A stretch of 64,000 nt of DNA from Microbacterium terricola (GTDB lineage: Bacteria; Actinomycetota; Actinomycetes; Actinomycetales; Microbacteriaceae). The stretch is from the NCBI RefSeq assembly GCF_027943945.1, contig NZ_AP027141.1, positions 3,038,001-3,102,000 on the forward strand, read 5' to 3'. The translations under genes and the position numbers were made by a program. The notes under the pieces are model-generated. The model did no database searches and had not been told where the DNA came from. It worked only from the letters and a program-made list of their open reading frames with translations. Positions 1-9,310 of the stretch are shown here, one piece after another (within the stretch, counting starts at the first letter, position 1; every line of letters begins with the position of its first letter).

Positions 1-44
1 TCGCCTGCGGCGACAGCTCGCTGGTCCTGCTCATCGCCGCCTGA
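1..44 (+). CDS. 3' end of an upstream gene (partial)
   Basis: An open frame enters from the left edge and closes with TGA at 42-44, giving a short C-terminal tail that ends in LVLLIAA. It lies 26 nt before the next start on the same strand, so it could be the tail of a preceding gene. Too little is visible to assign a family, and a chance open frame is possible in DNA this rich in GC. Confidence 0.3.
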   Translation, partial: ACGDSSLVLLIAA

Positions 45-70
45 GGTGCGGCGTCGGGGAGAATGAGCGG

Positions 71-772
71 ATGCTGCCGCCCGCCCTCCTCGCGATCTCG
101 CACGGCACCGGCTCCCCCGCGGGCCAGGCTGCCGTCGCCTCGCTGGTCGACGCCGTCGCAGCCCGGCTCGCCGGAGTCGACGTGCGCCTCGGGCATGTCG
201 ACGTGCAGCAGCCCGACATCGCGTCGAGCCTCGCCGCCCTCCCCGGCCGGGGGGTCGTGCTCGTGCCGCTGCTGCTCTCCGCCGGGTACCACGTGCACGT
301 CGACCTCGCCGAGGCCGCCGGCGGCCGCGACGACGTCACGGTGACCCCCGCTCTCGGCCCCGATCCCCGCCTCGCCGTCGTGCTCGCCGACCGGCTCGCC
401 GCACTCGGCACGGACGCAGACGCCGACGCCGCGGTCGTGCTCGCCGTCGCCGGGTCCAGCGACGAGCGCGCCAACGACGACTGCCGCGCCGTGTCCGCCC
501 TCCTCGCCGACCGGATCGGTCGGCCCGTGACCGTGGGCTTCCTCGCTGCGGCGCAGCCGAGCCTGAATGAGGCCGTCGCGGCGGCCGCAGCATCCGGTCC
601 CGTCGTCGTCGCGACGTACCTGCTCGCGCCCGGCTACTTCCACGACCTGGCCGTCACGCGTTCTGCACCGCACCCGGTGGCCCGGCCGCTGCTCGACGAC
701 GCCCCTCCGGCTGACGAGCTCGTCGACCTGGTCGTGGCCCGCTACCGCGCCGCTGCGACGTCAAGTTCGTGA
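71..772 (+). CDS. Sirohydrochlorin chelatase-like protein (CbiX/SirB family)
   Basis: This 233-residue protein belongs to the CbiX/SirB family that inserts Fe2+ (or Co2+) into sirohydrochlorin. It opens with the family's AISHGTG segment, whose His10 is the expected metal ligand, and a second half-domain (AVAGSSDERAN, then GPVVVATYLLAPGYFHD) repeats the fold, as in two-domain chelatases. The location directly before sulfite reductase is the strongest clue: siroheme is that enzyme's cofactor, and chelatase-cysH-sir neighbourhoods are known in actinobacteria (for example in Mycobacterium). It stops 128 nt before the sulfite reductase start, so it may be co-transcribed or have its own promoter. 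Specificity for Fe versus Co is inferred from context only. Confidence 0.85.
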   Translation: MLPPALLAISHGTGSPAGQAAVASLVDAVAARLAGVDVRLGHVDVQQPDIASSLAALPGRGVVLVPLLLSAGYHVHVDLAEAAGGRDDVTVTPALGPDPRLAVVLADRLAALGTDADADAAVVLAVAGSSDERANDDCRAVSALLADRIGRPVTVGFLAAAQPSLNEAVAAAAASGPVVVATYLLAPGYFHDLAVTRSAPHPVARPLLDDAPPADELVDLVVARYRAAATSSS

Positions 773-780
773 CGCCATGT

Positions 781-814
781 GTCGCTGGTTAACGGCCCCG
801 CGAAACACAGCGAC
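781..814. promoter_or_regulatory. Inverted repeat in the leader of the sulfur operon
   Basis: GTCGCTG at 781-787 is matched by CAGCGAC at 808-814 with a 20-nt spacer, in the 128-nt gap between the chelatase and sulfite reductase genes. It could be a weak hairpin or a binding site for a sulfur regulator (CysR/McbR-like). It does not match the corynebacterial McbR or CysR sites I know, so the role is open. Confidence 0.25.
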
Positions 815-900
815 GCCCATCCGGTAGGACGCCTAGCCTCGCGTAGAGCAGATCCGCCACGTCTGCCCCGGGGGCCGCCCGGGACATCCGGAGGACTCCC

Positions 901-2652
901 GTGAGCATCGAGACCGCAGAAGAGCCCGCGCGCGCCGGGCACGCCGAGCGTGCCGCCGAGGGCGCCAGGGCACGGCCGCCGCGGCCGTCCTCACGCCCGA
1001 ACGGCCAGTGGAAGATCGACGGCACCGCCCCGCTCAACGGCAACGAGGAGTGGAAGCAGGTCGACGACGGCCTGAGTGTGCGCGACCGCATCGAGAAGGT
1101 CTACGCGAAGGGCGGATTCGCGTCGATCGATCCGACCGACCTGCACGGCCGGTTCCGCGTGTGGGGTCTCTACACGCAGCGCAAGCCCGGCATCGACGGC
1201 GGACGCACTGCGACTCTCGAGCCGCACGAGCTCGAAGACGAGTACTTCATGCTGCGCGTGCGCATCGACGGCGGCCAGCTCACCACCGAGCAGCTGCGGG
1301 TCGTGGCCGGGATCTCGACCGAGTTCGGCCGTGACACCGCCGACCTGACCGACCGGCAGAACATCCAGCTGCACTGGATCCAGGTCGAGGCGATGCCCGA
1401 GATCTGGCGTCGACTGGAGGCCGTCGGGCTCGGCACCACCGAGGCGTGCGGCGACGTGCCGCGCGTCATCCTGGGCTCGCCGGTCGCCGGCATCTCGGCC
1501 GATGAGCTCATCGACCCGACCCCGCAGATCGACGAGATCACCGAGCGGTTCATCGGCGATCCGTCGCTGGCGAACCTCCCCCGCAAGTTCAAGTCCGCGA
1601 TCACCGGGCACCCCAGCCAGGACGTCGTGCACGAGATCAACGACGTCGCCTTCGTCGCCATCGACCACCCCGCGCACGGCGTGGGCTACGACCTGTGGGT
1701 CGGCGGCGGCCTCTCGACCACGCCGCGCCTGGGCGAGCGCCTCGGCGCCTTCGTGCCGGCCGAGCGCGTCGCCGAGGTGTGGCACGGCGTCGCGCAGATC
1801 TTCCGCGACTACGGCTATCGGCGCCTGCGAAACAAGGCACGCCTCAAGTTCCTGCTGGCCGAGTGGGGAGCCGAGAAGTTCCGCCACGTGCTCGAGACCG
1901 AGTACCTCTCCGCACCCCTGCTCGACGGGCCTGCCGCGCCGAAGCCCTCGACGCCCGGCGACCACATCGGCGTGCACCGCCAGAAGGACGGCCGCTTCTA
2001 CATCGGCGTCACCCCGATCGTCGGCCGCGTGTCGGGCCCGACGCTGGCCGAGCTCGCCGACGTCATCGAGACGCACGGATCGACCCGCCTGCGGACGACC
2101 CCGCACCAGAAGCTCGTCATCCTCGACGTGCCTGAGGAGAACATCGACCCGCTCATCGCCGAGCTCGACCGCCTCGGCCTGAGCTCCCGGCCGAGCCTCA
2201 TCCGCCGGGGGACCATCGCCTGCACCGGCATCGAGTTCTGCAAGCTCGCCATCGTCGAGACCAAGGTCAACGCCACCAACGCCGTGCTCGCCCTCGAAGA
2301 GAGCCTGCGCGGCCTCGACCTGCCGCATCCGATCAGCCTCCACGTCAACGGCTGCCCCAACTCGTGCGCGCGCATCCAGACTGCCGACATCGGGCTCAAG
2401 GGCCAGCTGATCACGAACGACGCCGGCGAGCAGGTGCCCGGCTACCAGGTGCACCTCGGCGGCGGGCTCGCCTCGCAGGACCGCGACGAGGCCGGCCTCG
2501 GCCGCACCGTCCGCGGGCTCAAGGTCGAGGCCGACGGCATCGCGGAGTACACCGAGCGGGTCGTGCGGCGCTTCCTCGCCGATCGCGACAGCGCCGCCGA
2601 CGAGACCTTCGCCCAGTGGGCGCACCGCGCGGACGAGGAGGCACTCCAATGA
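901..2652 (+). CDS. sirA: Ferredoxin-dependent sulfite (nitrite/sulfite) reductase
   Basis: This cytoplasmic enzyme reduces sulfite to sulfide with six electrons from ferredoxin. The 583-residue length is normal for actinobacterial SirA/CysI. The [4Fe-4S]/siroheme cysteines are clear: Cys441 and Cys447 in CTGIEFC and Cys485 and Cys489 in CPNSC, a CX5C...CX3C pattern. The Arg/Lys-rich sulfite-binding segments (TDRQNIQLHW, TTPHQKLV) are also present. The GTG start at 901 follows GGAGG at about 889-893. Its TGA overlaps the cysH start (ATGA), so the two are translationally coupled. Sulfite rather than nitrite is preferred because cysH, cysD and cysN follow; sequence alone does not fully separate the two activities. 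Confidence 0.93.
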   Translation: MSIETAEEPARAGHAERAAEGARARPPRPSSRPNGQWKIDGTAPLNGNEEWKQVDDGLSVRDRIEKVYAKGGFASIDPTDLHGRFRVWGLYTQRKPGIDGGRTATLEPHELEDEYFMLRVRIDGGQLTTEQLRVVAGISTEFGRDTADLTDRQNIQLHWIQVEAMPEIWRRLEAVGLGTTEACGDVPRVILGSPVAGISADELIDPTPQIDEITERFIGDPSLANLPRKFKSAITGHPSQDVVHEINDVAFVAIDHPAHGVGYDLWVGGGLSTTPRLGERLGAFVPAERVAEVWHGVAQIFRDYGYRRLRNKARLKFLLAEWGAEKFRHVLETEYLSAPLLDGPAAPKPSTPGDHIGVHRQKDGRFYIGVTPIVGRVSGPTLAELADVIETHGSTRLRTTPHQKLVILDVPEENIDPLIAELDRLGLSSRPSLIRRGTIACTGIEFCKLAIVETKVNATNAVLALEESLRGLDLPHPISLHVNGCPNSCARIQTADIGLKGQLITNDAGEQVPGYQVHLGGGLASQDRDEAGLGRTVRGLKVEADGIAEYTERVVRRFLADRDSAADETFAQWAHRADEEALQ

Positions 2653-3392
2653 GCGTCTCCCTCGCGCCGCGCGCCGCCGTCCGGCGCGCCCCCGACGAGC
2701 TGCGCGCACTCGCGGAGGCCGGCAACGAGCTGCTCGGCAGCCTGACCGACCACGAGGCCTCCCCCGCCGAGGTCGTGCGCTGGGTGGCCGAGAACTTCTC
2801 GACGGATGCTGCGGCCGTCGCCTGCTCGATGGCCGATGCCGCGCTGCCCCACCTCGTGGCCGAGCAGCTCCCCGGCGTCGACGTGCTCTTCCTCGACACC
2901 GGCTACCACTTCGCCGAGACGCGCCACACGCGCGACGAGGTCGGACGTGTGCTCGACGTGCGGATCGTCGACGTGCTCCCCGAGCAGACCGTCGCTCAGC
3001 AGGACGCCGAGTTCGGCGCGCAGCTGTACGCGCGCGACCCCGCCCTGTGCTGCGCCCGCCGCAAGGTCGCTCCGCTGCAGGACGCCCTCGGCGGCTACGA
3101 GGTGTGGTTCACCGGCGTCCGCCGCGAGGAGGCGCCCACCCGGACGAACACCCCGCTGGTGACCTGGGACGAACGCAACGGGCTGGTCAAGGTCAACCCG
3201 GTCGCCGCCTGGACGTTCGACGATCTGCTCGACTACGCCGGCGCCCACCAGGTGCCGGTGAACCTGCTCGTCACCAACGGGTACCCCTCGATCGGGTGCG
3301 AGCCCTGCACCCAGCCCGTCGCGGCCGGCGAGGATCCGCGTTCGGGTCGATGGGCCGGGCTCTCGAAGACGGAATGCGGGCTGCACTCATGA
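2649..3392 (+). CDS. cysH: Phosphoadenylyl/adenylyl-sulfate reductase
   Basis: It reduces APS or PAPS to sulfite using thioredoxin. The 247-residue protein has an N-terminal PP-loop-type domain and the iron-sulfur cysteines of APS reductases: Cys134-Cys135 in CCARRK and Cys217/Cys220 in CEPC, plus the catalytic C-terminal Cys243 in ECGLH. The CC...CXXC set indicates a [4Fe-4S] cluster, so APS is the likely substrate. No cysC (APS kinase) is present here, which agrees. ATG 2649 overlaps the sirA stop, and its own TGA overlaps the cysD ATG. Confidence 0.93.
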   Translation: MSVSLAPRAAVRRAPDELRALAEAGNELLGSLTDHEASPAEVVRWVAENFSTDAAAVACSMADAALPHLVAEQLPGVDVLFLDTGYHFAETRHTRDEVGRVLDVRIVDVLPEQTVAQQDAEFGAQLYARDPALCCARRKVAPLQDALGGYEVWFTGVRREEAPTRTNTPLVTWDERNGLVKVNPVAAWTFDDLLDYAGAHQVPVNLLVTNGYPSIGCEPCTQPVAAGEDPRSGRWAGLSKTECGLHS

Positions 3393-4345
3393 CGATCTCG
3401 AACACCGCAGACGTTTCGTCTCGGTTCGCTCGCTCAACGACCCGCAGGGGAGTCGGCCTCTCCACCCTCGACCTCCTCGAGGCGGAGGCCATCCACATCA
3501 TCCGCGAGGTGGTCGCCGAGTTCGAGCGCCCCGTGCTGCTGTTCTCGGGCGGCAAGGACTCGGTCGTCGTCCTCCATCTGGCCACGAAGGCGTTCTTCCC
3601 CGGCCGCGTGCCGTTCCCCGTGCTGCACGTGGACACCGGGCACAACTTCCCCGAGGTGCTCGCCTTCCGCGACGAGACCGTCGCCCGCCTCGGCATCCGC
3701 CTGGAGGTCGCCCGGGTGCAGGACTACATCGACGACGGCCGTCTCAACGAGCGCGCAGACGGCACCCGCAACCCGCTGCAGACGCAGCCGCTGCTCGACG
3801 CGATCGCGGCCGGCCGCCACGACGCCGTGTTCGGCGGCGCCCGCCGCGACGAGGACAAAGCCCGAGCCAAGGAGCGCATCATCTCGCTGCGCGACGAGTT
3901 CGGTCAGTGGGATCCGCGCAACCAGCGCCCTGAGCTGTGGGCGCTGTACAACGGGCGCCACACCCCTGGTCAGCACGTCCGGGCCTTCCCGATCTCGAAC
4001 TGGACCGAGCTCGACGTCTGGCGCTACATCGAGCGAGAGGCCATCGCCCTGCCACCGCTCTACTACGCGCACGAGCGCGAGGTGTATGCCCGCGACGGAA
4101 TGTGGCGTGCGACGGGCGAGTTCTCCCCCATCCGCGCCGGCGAGACGCTGGAGCGCCGAGTGGTGCGCTACCGCACGGTCGGCGACATGAGCTGCACGGG
4201 CGCGGTCGAATCGGATGCTGCCGACGTCGCCGCGGTCGTGGCCGAAGTCGCCCGCTCCACCGTGACCGAGCGGGGCGCCACCCGCGCGGACGACCGCCTC
4301 TCCGAGGCCGCCATGGAGGACCGAAAGAAGGACGGGTACTTCTGA
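3389..4345 (+). CDS. cysD: Sulfate adenylyltransferase subunit 2
   Basis: This small ATP-sulfurylase subunit forms APS from sulfate and ATP together with CysN. The 318-residue protein carries the PP-loop motif LLFSGGKDS near residue 52, followed by HVDTGHNFPE and the FGGARRDEDKARAKER segment diagnostic of CysD. The C-terminal KDGYF end is typical of the family. The start at 3389 lies in an ATGA overlap with cysH. The frame is open further upstream, but that stretch is only the shadow of cysH. Its TGA (4343-4345) shares one base with the cysN ATG. Confidence 0.95.
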   Translation: MTISNTADVSSRFARSTTRRGVGLSTLDLLEAEAIHIIREVVAEFERPVLLFSGGKDSVVVLHLATKAFFPGRVPFPVLHVDTGHNFPEVLAFRDETVARLGIRLEVARVQDYIDDGRLNERADGTRNPLQTQPLLDAIAAGRHDAVFGGARRDEDKARAKERIISLRDEFGQWDPRNQRPELWALYNGRHTPGQHVRAFPISNWTELDVWRYIEREAIALPPLYYAHEREVYARDGMWRATGEFSPIRAGETLERRVVRYRTVGDMSCTGAVESDAADVAAVVAEVARSTVTERGATRADDRLSEAAMEDRKKDGYF

Positions 4346-5649
4346 TGACGACGGTGAGCGAACCCACCCTCTTCCGCTTCGCGACGGCGGGGTCGGTCGA
4401 CGACGGCAAGTCGACCCTCGTCGGGCGACTGCTGCACGACTCGAAGGCGATCCTCGCCGACCAGCTCGAGCAGGTCGCGCGCACCTCCGTCGAGCGCGGC
4501 TTCGCGCACGGCACGGGCTTCGACTTCGCCCTCCTCACCGACGGCCTCCGCGCCGAGCGCGAGCAGGGCATCACGATCGACGTCGCCTACCGCTACTTCT
4601 CCACCGGCGCGCGCAGCTTCGTGCTCGCCGACTGCCCCGGCCACGTGCAGTACACGCGCAACATGGTCACCGGAGCGACCACCGCCGACGCGGTCGTCGT
4701 CCTCATCGACGGCCGCAAGGGCGTGCTCGAGCAGACCCGCCGCCACCTCGCCGTGATCGCCCTGCTGCGTGTGCCGCACGTGATCGTCGCCGTCAACAAG
4801 ATCGACCTGCTCGACTACGCCGCGGATGCGTTCGCGCCGGTCGAGTCCCAGGTGCGTGCGGTCACCGACGAGCTGGGGATCCCCGCCGTGCACGTGCTCC
4901 CGGTCTCAGCGCTCGAAGGCGACAACATCGTCGACCGCAGCCCGCACACGCCCTGGTACACCGGTCCTGCCCTGCTCGAGCTGCTCGAGTCGCTCCCCGG
5001 CCAGGACGAGCTCGACAGCGATCTCGAGGCATTCCGCCTCCCCGTGCAGCTCGTCCTGCGGCCGCAGGGCGGACTCTCGCCCGAGATCACCGAGGGCGAG
5101 CAGGCCGCCTACCGCGACTACCGGGCCGTCGCCGGGCGCATCTCGTCCGGCACCGTCCGCGTCGGCGACCGCGTGACGGTCTTCCCGAGCGGCATCGAGA
5201 CGACCGTCACCGGCCTGACCGCGGCGGGCGTCGCGGTCGAGGAGGCGATCAGCCCGCAGTCCGTGGCCGTGCAGCTCGCCGATGACGTCGATGCGGCCCG
5301 CGGCGCCGTGCTGACAGCATCCGGCTCCGCCCCCGCGGGCACGCGGGAGTTCGCCGCCGAGCTCTTCCAGCTCGACGCTCGGCCCCTGGCCAGCGGTACG
5401 CGGGTGCTCGTCAAGCACGGCACCGCCACCGTGCAGGCGGTCGTGGAGGTCACCAGCCGCTACGACCTCGACACCCTCGCGCACGACGACGCGAGCACGC
5501 TCGCCGTGAACGACATCGGACGCGCTCGCGTGCGCGTCGCCCCCGAGCTCCCCGTCGAACCGTACGCCGTGAACCGGCACGGCGGCTCGTTCCTGGTCAT
5601 CCACCCGTCCGACGGCGCGACTCTCGCCGCCGGCACCGTCCTGGCCTGA
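4345..5649 (+). CDS. cysN: Sulfate adenylyltransferase subunit 1 (GTPase)
   Basis: This elongation-factor-like GTPase drives APS synthesis by CysD. The 434-residue length fits a stand-alone CysN without a fused CysC kinase domain. G-motifs are visible: GSVDDGKS (16-23), DCPGH (96-100) and NKID (151-154), followed by EF-Tu-like beta-barrel domains. ATG 4345 overlaps the cysD stop by one base. With cysH of the APS-reductase type, the operon needs no APS kinase for assimilation. Confidence 0.95.
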   Translation: MTTVSEPTLFRFATAGSVDDGKSTLVGRLLHDSKAILADQLEQVARTSVERGFAHGTGFDFALLTDGLRAEREQGITIDVAYRYFSTGARSFVLADCPGHVQYTRNMVTGATTADAVVVLIDGRKGVLEQTRRHLAVIALLRVPHVIVAVNKIDLLDYAADAFAPVESQVRAVTDELGIPAVHVLPVSALEGDNIVDRSPHTPWYTGPALLELLESLPGQDELDSDLEAFRLPVQLVLRPQGGLSPEITEGEQAAYRDYRAVAGRISSGTVRVGDRVTVFPSGIETTVTGLTAAGVAVEEAISPQSVAVQLADDVDAARGAVLTASGSAPAGTREFAAELFQLDARPLASGTRVLVKHGTATVQAVVEVTSRYDLDTLAHDDASTLAVNDIGRARVRVAPELPVEPYAVNRHGGSFLVIHPSDGATLAAGTVLA

Positions 5650-5693
5650 TTCGCCTCGGGCCGGGGTCCACTCGAACAAGAAGGAGGCGACTG

Positions 5694-6776
5694 ATGAACA
5701 CCCGCATCTTCAAGATCACTACCCTGGCCGTGGCTGCGATGATGCTCGCGGGCTGCGGCGCCTCCGCCGAGGCGTCGAGCGACGAGCCGGCCGACCTCAC
5801 CGGGGGCACGGCGGCCGACGCGCTCCGGCTCGGCTACTTCGCGAACGTCACGCACGCGCCCGCGCTCGTGGGGGTGCACGAGGGCATCCTGGCGGACGAG
5901 CTCGAGGGCACCGAGCTCACGACGCAGATCTTCAACGCCGGCCCCGCCGCGATCGAAGCACTGTCGGCCGGGGCGATCGACGCCACCTACATCGGCCCGA
6001 ACCCCTCGATCAACTCGTACATCCAGTCCGCCGGCGAGTCGGTGCGCATCGTCGCCGGCGTCACTTCGGGCGGTGCGCAGCTGGTGGTCCGCGACGGCAT
6101 CGACAGCCCGGACGACCTCGCCGGCACTACGCTCGCCACTCCTCAGCTCGGCAACACCCAGGACGTCGCGCTGCGCAGCTGGCTGGCCGACGAGGGCTAC
6201 GAGACCGACACCACCGGCGGCGGGGACGTGCACATCACCCCCACCGAGAACGCGCAGACGCTGACCCTGTTCCAGGAGGGCGACCTCGACGGGGCGTGGC
6301 TGCCCGAGCCGTGGGCGTCGCGCCTGATCCTCGAGGGCGGGGCGCACGTGCTCGTCGACGAAGCCGACCTCTGGGAGGACGGCGCCTTCCCCACCACCGT
6401 GCTGCTGGTGAACGCCGACTTCCTCGCCGAGCACCCTGAGACGGTCGCGGAGCTGGTGGCCGCCAACGACGAGGCGATCACGTGGATCGAGGCGAACGCC
6501 GAGGATGCGTCGGCCGCCATCAACGCGCAGCTCGAGGTCGACGCGGGCAAGCCCCTCGCCGACGACGTGCTGGCCAGGGCGCTCGAGAACGTCACGTTCT
6601 CGGTGAACCCGCACGCGGAGACGTTCGAGACGCTCGTCGCCAACGGTTTGGAGGCCGGCACGCAGAAGGACGGCTCGATCGAGGGCCTGTTCGACCTCCG
6701 ACTGCTCAACACCCTGCTGTCCGACTCCGATCGCGAGACGGTCTCGGCCGCAGGGCTGGGTGAGGACGGCTCATGA
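5694..6776 (+). CDS. ssuA: ABC substrate-binding lipoprotein, sulfonate/taurine type
   Basis: This extracytoplasmic binding protein (360 residues) probably captures sulfonates or related organosulfur compounds. It has a lipoprotein signal with lipobox LAGC (Cys21), then the NMT1/SsuA-like fold: LGYFANVTHAPALVG, the AIEALSAGAIDATYIGPNPS segment and TLATPQLGNTQDVALR. AAGGAGG lies 8-9 nt before the ATG. It comes 44 nt after cysN and overlaps ssuB (ATGA). Nitrate and thiamine-precursor transporters share the fold; the sulfur-gene context favours an organosulfur substrate or sulfate. Confidence 0.85.
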   Translation: MNTRIFKITTLAVAAMMLAGCGASAEASSDEPADLTGGTAADALRLGYFANVTHAPALVGVHEGILADELEGTELTTQIFNAGPAAIEALSAGAIDATYIGPNPSINSYIQSAGESVRIVAGVTSGGAQLVVRDGIDSPDDLAGTTLATPQLGNTQDVALRSWLADEGYETDTTGGGDVHITPTENAQTLTLFQEGDLDGAWLPEPWASRLILEGGAHVLVDEADLWEDGAFPTTVLLVNADFLAEHPETVAELVAANDEAITWIEANAEDASAAINAQLEVDAGKPLADDVLARALENVTFSVNPHAETFETLVANGLEAGTQKDGSIEGLFDLRLLNTLLSDSDRETVSAAGLGEDGS

Positions 6777-7657
6777 CGCAGCCCGCGTCGCAGGGTGTCG
6801 CGTCCGCCGGAGCACCGGCGGACGCGGCGCCCGAGCGCGCCGGGGCGGCCGCATCCGTCCCGCGGTTCACGCCGAGCTTCGACATGACGACGCCCCCGCG
6901 GGGCGATCAGCGACCCGCCGCCGACCCCGCGGTGCGGATCGACGGGGTCACCAAGCGCTTCGGCGCAGGGCCGACCGTGCTCGATCGCGTCTCCCTCGAC
7001 GTCGCACCGGGTGAGTTCGTGTGCCTGCTCGGGGCGTCAGGCTGCGGCAAGTCCACCCTGCTCAACCTGATCGCCGGGTTGGACAAGCCGACCTCCGGCA
7101 CGATCACCACGCCCGGCGAGGGCTCCGCGGTCATGTTCCAGGAGTCCGCGCTGATGCCCTGGCTGAGCGCCCGCCGCAACGTCGAGCTCGCGCTGCGCCT
7201 GCGCGGGGTGCCCCGCCGTCAGCGCGGCGAGCAGGCGCTGGCCCTCCTCGACACGGTCAACCTGACGGAGGCCGCGGATCGCCGGCCGCACGAGCTGTCC
7301 GGCGGCATGCGCCAGCGCGTCGCCCTCGCCCGGGCGCTCGCGCAGGACCGGCCGGTGCTGCTGATGGACGAGCCGTTCGCCGCCCTGGACGCCATCACCC
7401 GCGACCTGCTGCACGAGGAGCTCGAACGCACCTGGCGGCGCACCGGCCGCACCATCGTGTTCGTCACCCACAACGTGCGCGAGGCCGCGCGCCTCGGCCA
7501 GCGCATCGTGCTGCTGTCGAGCCGTCCTGGCCGGGTCGCCGGCGAGTGGCGCGTCGGGAAGACCGAGGGTCGCCGCATCGAGTCGCCCGAGGTGGCCGCC
7601 CTGTCGGTCGAGATCACCGACCGCCTGCGTGAGGAGATCAGCCGAAATGCCGCCTGA
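6773..7657 (+). CDS. ssuB: ABC transporter ATP-binding protein, sulfonate type
   Basis: This is the ATPase of the SsuABC-like importer. The 294-residue protein carries Walker A GASGCGKST (87-95), a Q-loop in MFQESALMPW, signature LSGGMRQR, Walker B VLLMDEP and the switch His in FVTHNVREA, all close to SsuB/TauB. About 50 Ala/Pro-rich residues precede the ATPase core, longer than usual; a later start cannot be excluded. ATG 6773 overlaps the ssuA stop, which supports the long form. It overlaps the permease gene by 11 nt. Confidence 0.9.
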   Translation: MTQPASQGVASAGAPADAAPERAGAAASVPRFTPSFDMTTPPRGDQRPAADPAVRIDGVTKRFGAGPTVLDRVSLDVAPGEFVCLLGASGCGKSTLLNLIAGLDKPTSGTITTPGEGSAVMFQESALMPWLSARRNVELALRLRGVPRRQRGEQALALLDTVNLTEAADRRPHELSGGMRQRVALARALAQDRPVLLMDEPFAALDAITRDLLHEELERTWRRTGRTIVFVTHNVREAARLGQRIVLLSSRPGRVAGEWRVGKTEGRRIESPEVAALSVEITDRLREEISRNAA

Positions 7658-8546
7658 GACCCTCGCGCGCGGCGCGCGCCCTGACGACGACCTCCGCACC
7701 CTGTCGGCCGGCCTCGATCGCCTGCAGACCGACGTCGACGGGCACGTCAGCCCGTGGCAGCGCTTCGTCACCAGCGTGCTGCCGCCCATCATCTTCGTCG
7801 TCGCGCTCATCGTGGTCTGGCAGCTCTACGTCGTCATCGCCCAGCCCCGGCCCGACAAGGTGCCGAGCCCCGCGGCCGTCGTCGGGGCGCTCGGCGATGC
7901 ATGGCAGAGCGGCACGCTGCCGATGGCGATCGCGACGAGCCTCGAACGCGGTCTGATGGGCTTCCTCATCGCGATCATCGTCGCCACGCCGCTCGGGCTG
8001 CTGCTGGCCGAGGTGCGCGTGCTCCGCCGCGCGATCGGCCCGATCATCTCGGGCCTGCAGGTGCTGCCGTCGGTGGCCTGGGTGCCTGCGGCCATCATCT
8101 GGTTCGGCCTCTCGGACGCCACCGTGTACTTCGTCATCCTGATGGGCGCGATCCCCTCGATCGTCAACGGCCTCATCGCGGGCGTCGACCAGGTGCCGCC
8201 GCAGCTGCGCCGGGTGGGACAGGTGCTCGGCGCGAGCCGCACCCAGCTCGCCACCGTGGTCATCCTGCCCGCCGCACTGCCCGGCTACTTCGCCGGACTC
8301 AAGCAGGGCTGGGCGTTCTCGTGGCGCTCCCTCATGGCGGCGGAGATCATCGCGACCGGCGGCAGCATCGGCTTCGGCCTCGGCGCCATGCTGCAGCAGA
8401 GTCGCGACCTCGCCGACCTCGCCGGCGTCCTGTCGACGATCCTCGTCATCCTGGCGATCGGCATCCTCGTCGAGCTCGCCTTCTTCGCCCCGATCGAGCG
8501 CCGGATGCTGCGCCGTCGCGGCCTGCTGCAGGGAGTCCCCCGATGA
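7647..8546 (+). CDS. ssuC: ABC transporter permease, sulfonate type
   Basis: This 299-residue inner-membrane permease has about six predicted membrane segments and the EAA-like loop GAIPSIVNGLIAGVDQVPPQLRRVGQVLGAS that contacts SsuB. The Ala/Arg-rich N-terminal arm before the first membrane segment is cytoplasmic. ATG 7647 is chosen because it gives a short overlap with ssuB; an in-frame alternative start lies 18 nt upstream at 7629. Its TGA overlaps the cobA ATG. Confidence 0.88.
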   Translation: MPPETLARGARPDDDLRTLSAGLDRLQTDVDGHVSPWQRFVTSVLPPIIFVVALIVVWQLYVVIAQPRPDKVPSPAAVVGALGDAWQSGTLPMAIATSLERGLMGFLIAIIVATPLGLLLAEVRVLRRAIGPIISGLQVLPSVAWVPAAIIWFGLSDATVYFVILMGAIPSIVNGLIAGVDQVPPQLRRVGQVLGASRTQLATVVILPAALPGYFAGLKQGWAFSWRSLMAAEIIATGGSIGFGLGAMLQQSRDLADLAGVLSTILVILAIGILVELAFFAPIERRMLRRRGLLQGVPR

Positions 8547-9310
8547 CATCCGCACACGGACACGTGGCCCTCGTCGGCGCCGGCCCCGGCGACCCCGGCC
8601 TGCTCACCGTCCGCGGGCTGCGCCTGCTCGAGGCCGCCGACGTGATCGTCGCGGACCGGCTCGGCGCCCGCGCCGTCCTCGACGGCCTCGCCGCCGAGGG
8701 GGTGGCGCTCACCGCCGAGGTGGTCGACGTCGGCAAGCTCCCCGGCCATCACGCCGTGCCGCAGGACGCGATCAACGCCCTCCTCGTACAGCTCGCCCGG
8801 GCGGGCAGGCGGGTCGTCCGGTTGAAGGGCGGCGACCCCTACGTCTTCGGGCGCGGCCTGGAAGAGCTCGCGTTCTGCCGTGAGGCGGGCGTCGACGTCG
8901 AGGTCGTCAGCGGCGTCACCAGTGCCGTCTCCGTGCCCGCGATCGCCGGCATCCCGCTCACCCACCGGGGGGTCGCGACCGCCTTCACCGTCGTCACCGC
9001 CCATGACCAGTTCGGCGAGCTCGGCGGCGGCCGCGACCACACAGCCGTACTGCTGATGGGGGTCGGCACCCTCGCGCATGCCGCGATCACCCTCGCCCGC
9101 GGCGAGCGCGGCGCCGACTGCCCGGTGGCCATCGTCGAGGACGGCTTCGGCGAGCGGCAGCGCGTCACCGTCGGCACCCTGTCCACCATCGTCCACCAGG
9201 CGGCCGCCCGCAGCGTCCGCAACCCCGCCGTCATCGTCGTCGGCGACGTGGTGCGTCTGAGCCCGTACGCCCCCGCCGATCTGACCGCACGAAAGGCCGC
9301 ATCCCTGTGA
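8543..9310 (+). CDS. cobA: Uroporphyrinogen-III C-methyltransferase
   Basis: This SAM-dependent enzyme makes precorrin-2, the precursor of siroheme and cobalamin. The 255-residue length matches single-domain CobA/SUMT without a CysG fusion. The family motifs are present: VGAGPGDPGLLT at the N-terminus, VRLKGGDPYVFGRG in the middle and PAIAGIPLTHRG after it. With the chelatase at the operon start, only the precorrin-2 dehydrogenase step is missing from this window. It starts in an ATGA overlap with ssuC and ends in a GTGA overlap with the reductase gene. Confidence 0.93.
   Translation: MTSAHGHVALVGAGPGDPGLLTVRGLRLLEAADVIVADRLGARAVLDGLAAEGVALTAEVVDVGKLPGHHAVPQDAINALLVQLARAGRRVVRLKGGDPYVFGRGLEELAFCREAGVDVEVVSGVTSAVSVPAIAGIPLTHRGVATAFTVVTAHDQFGELGGGRDHTAVLLMGVGTLAHAAITLARGERGADCPVAIVEDGFGERQRVTVGTLSTIVHQAAARSVRNPAVIVVGDVVRLSPYAPADLTARKAASL

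Noticed and set aside
991..2709. Long reverse-strand frame opposite sulfite reductase
   Set aside because: It covers a well-supported enzyme gene on the other strand, has no ribosome site and low-complexity composition.
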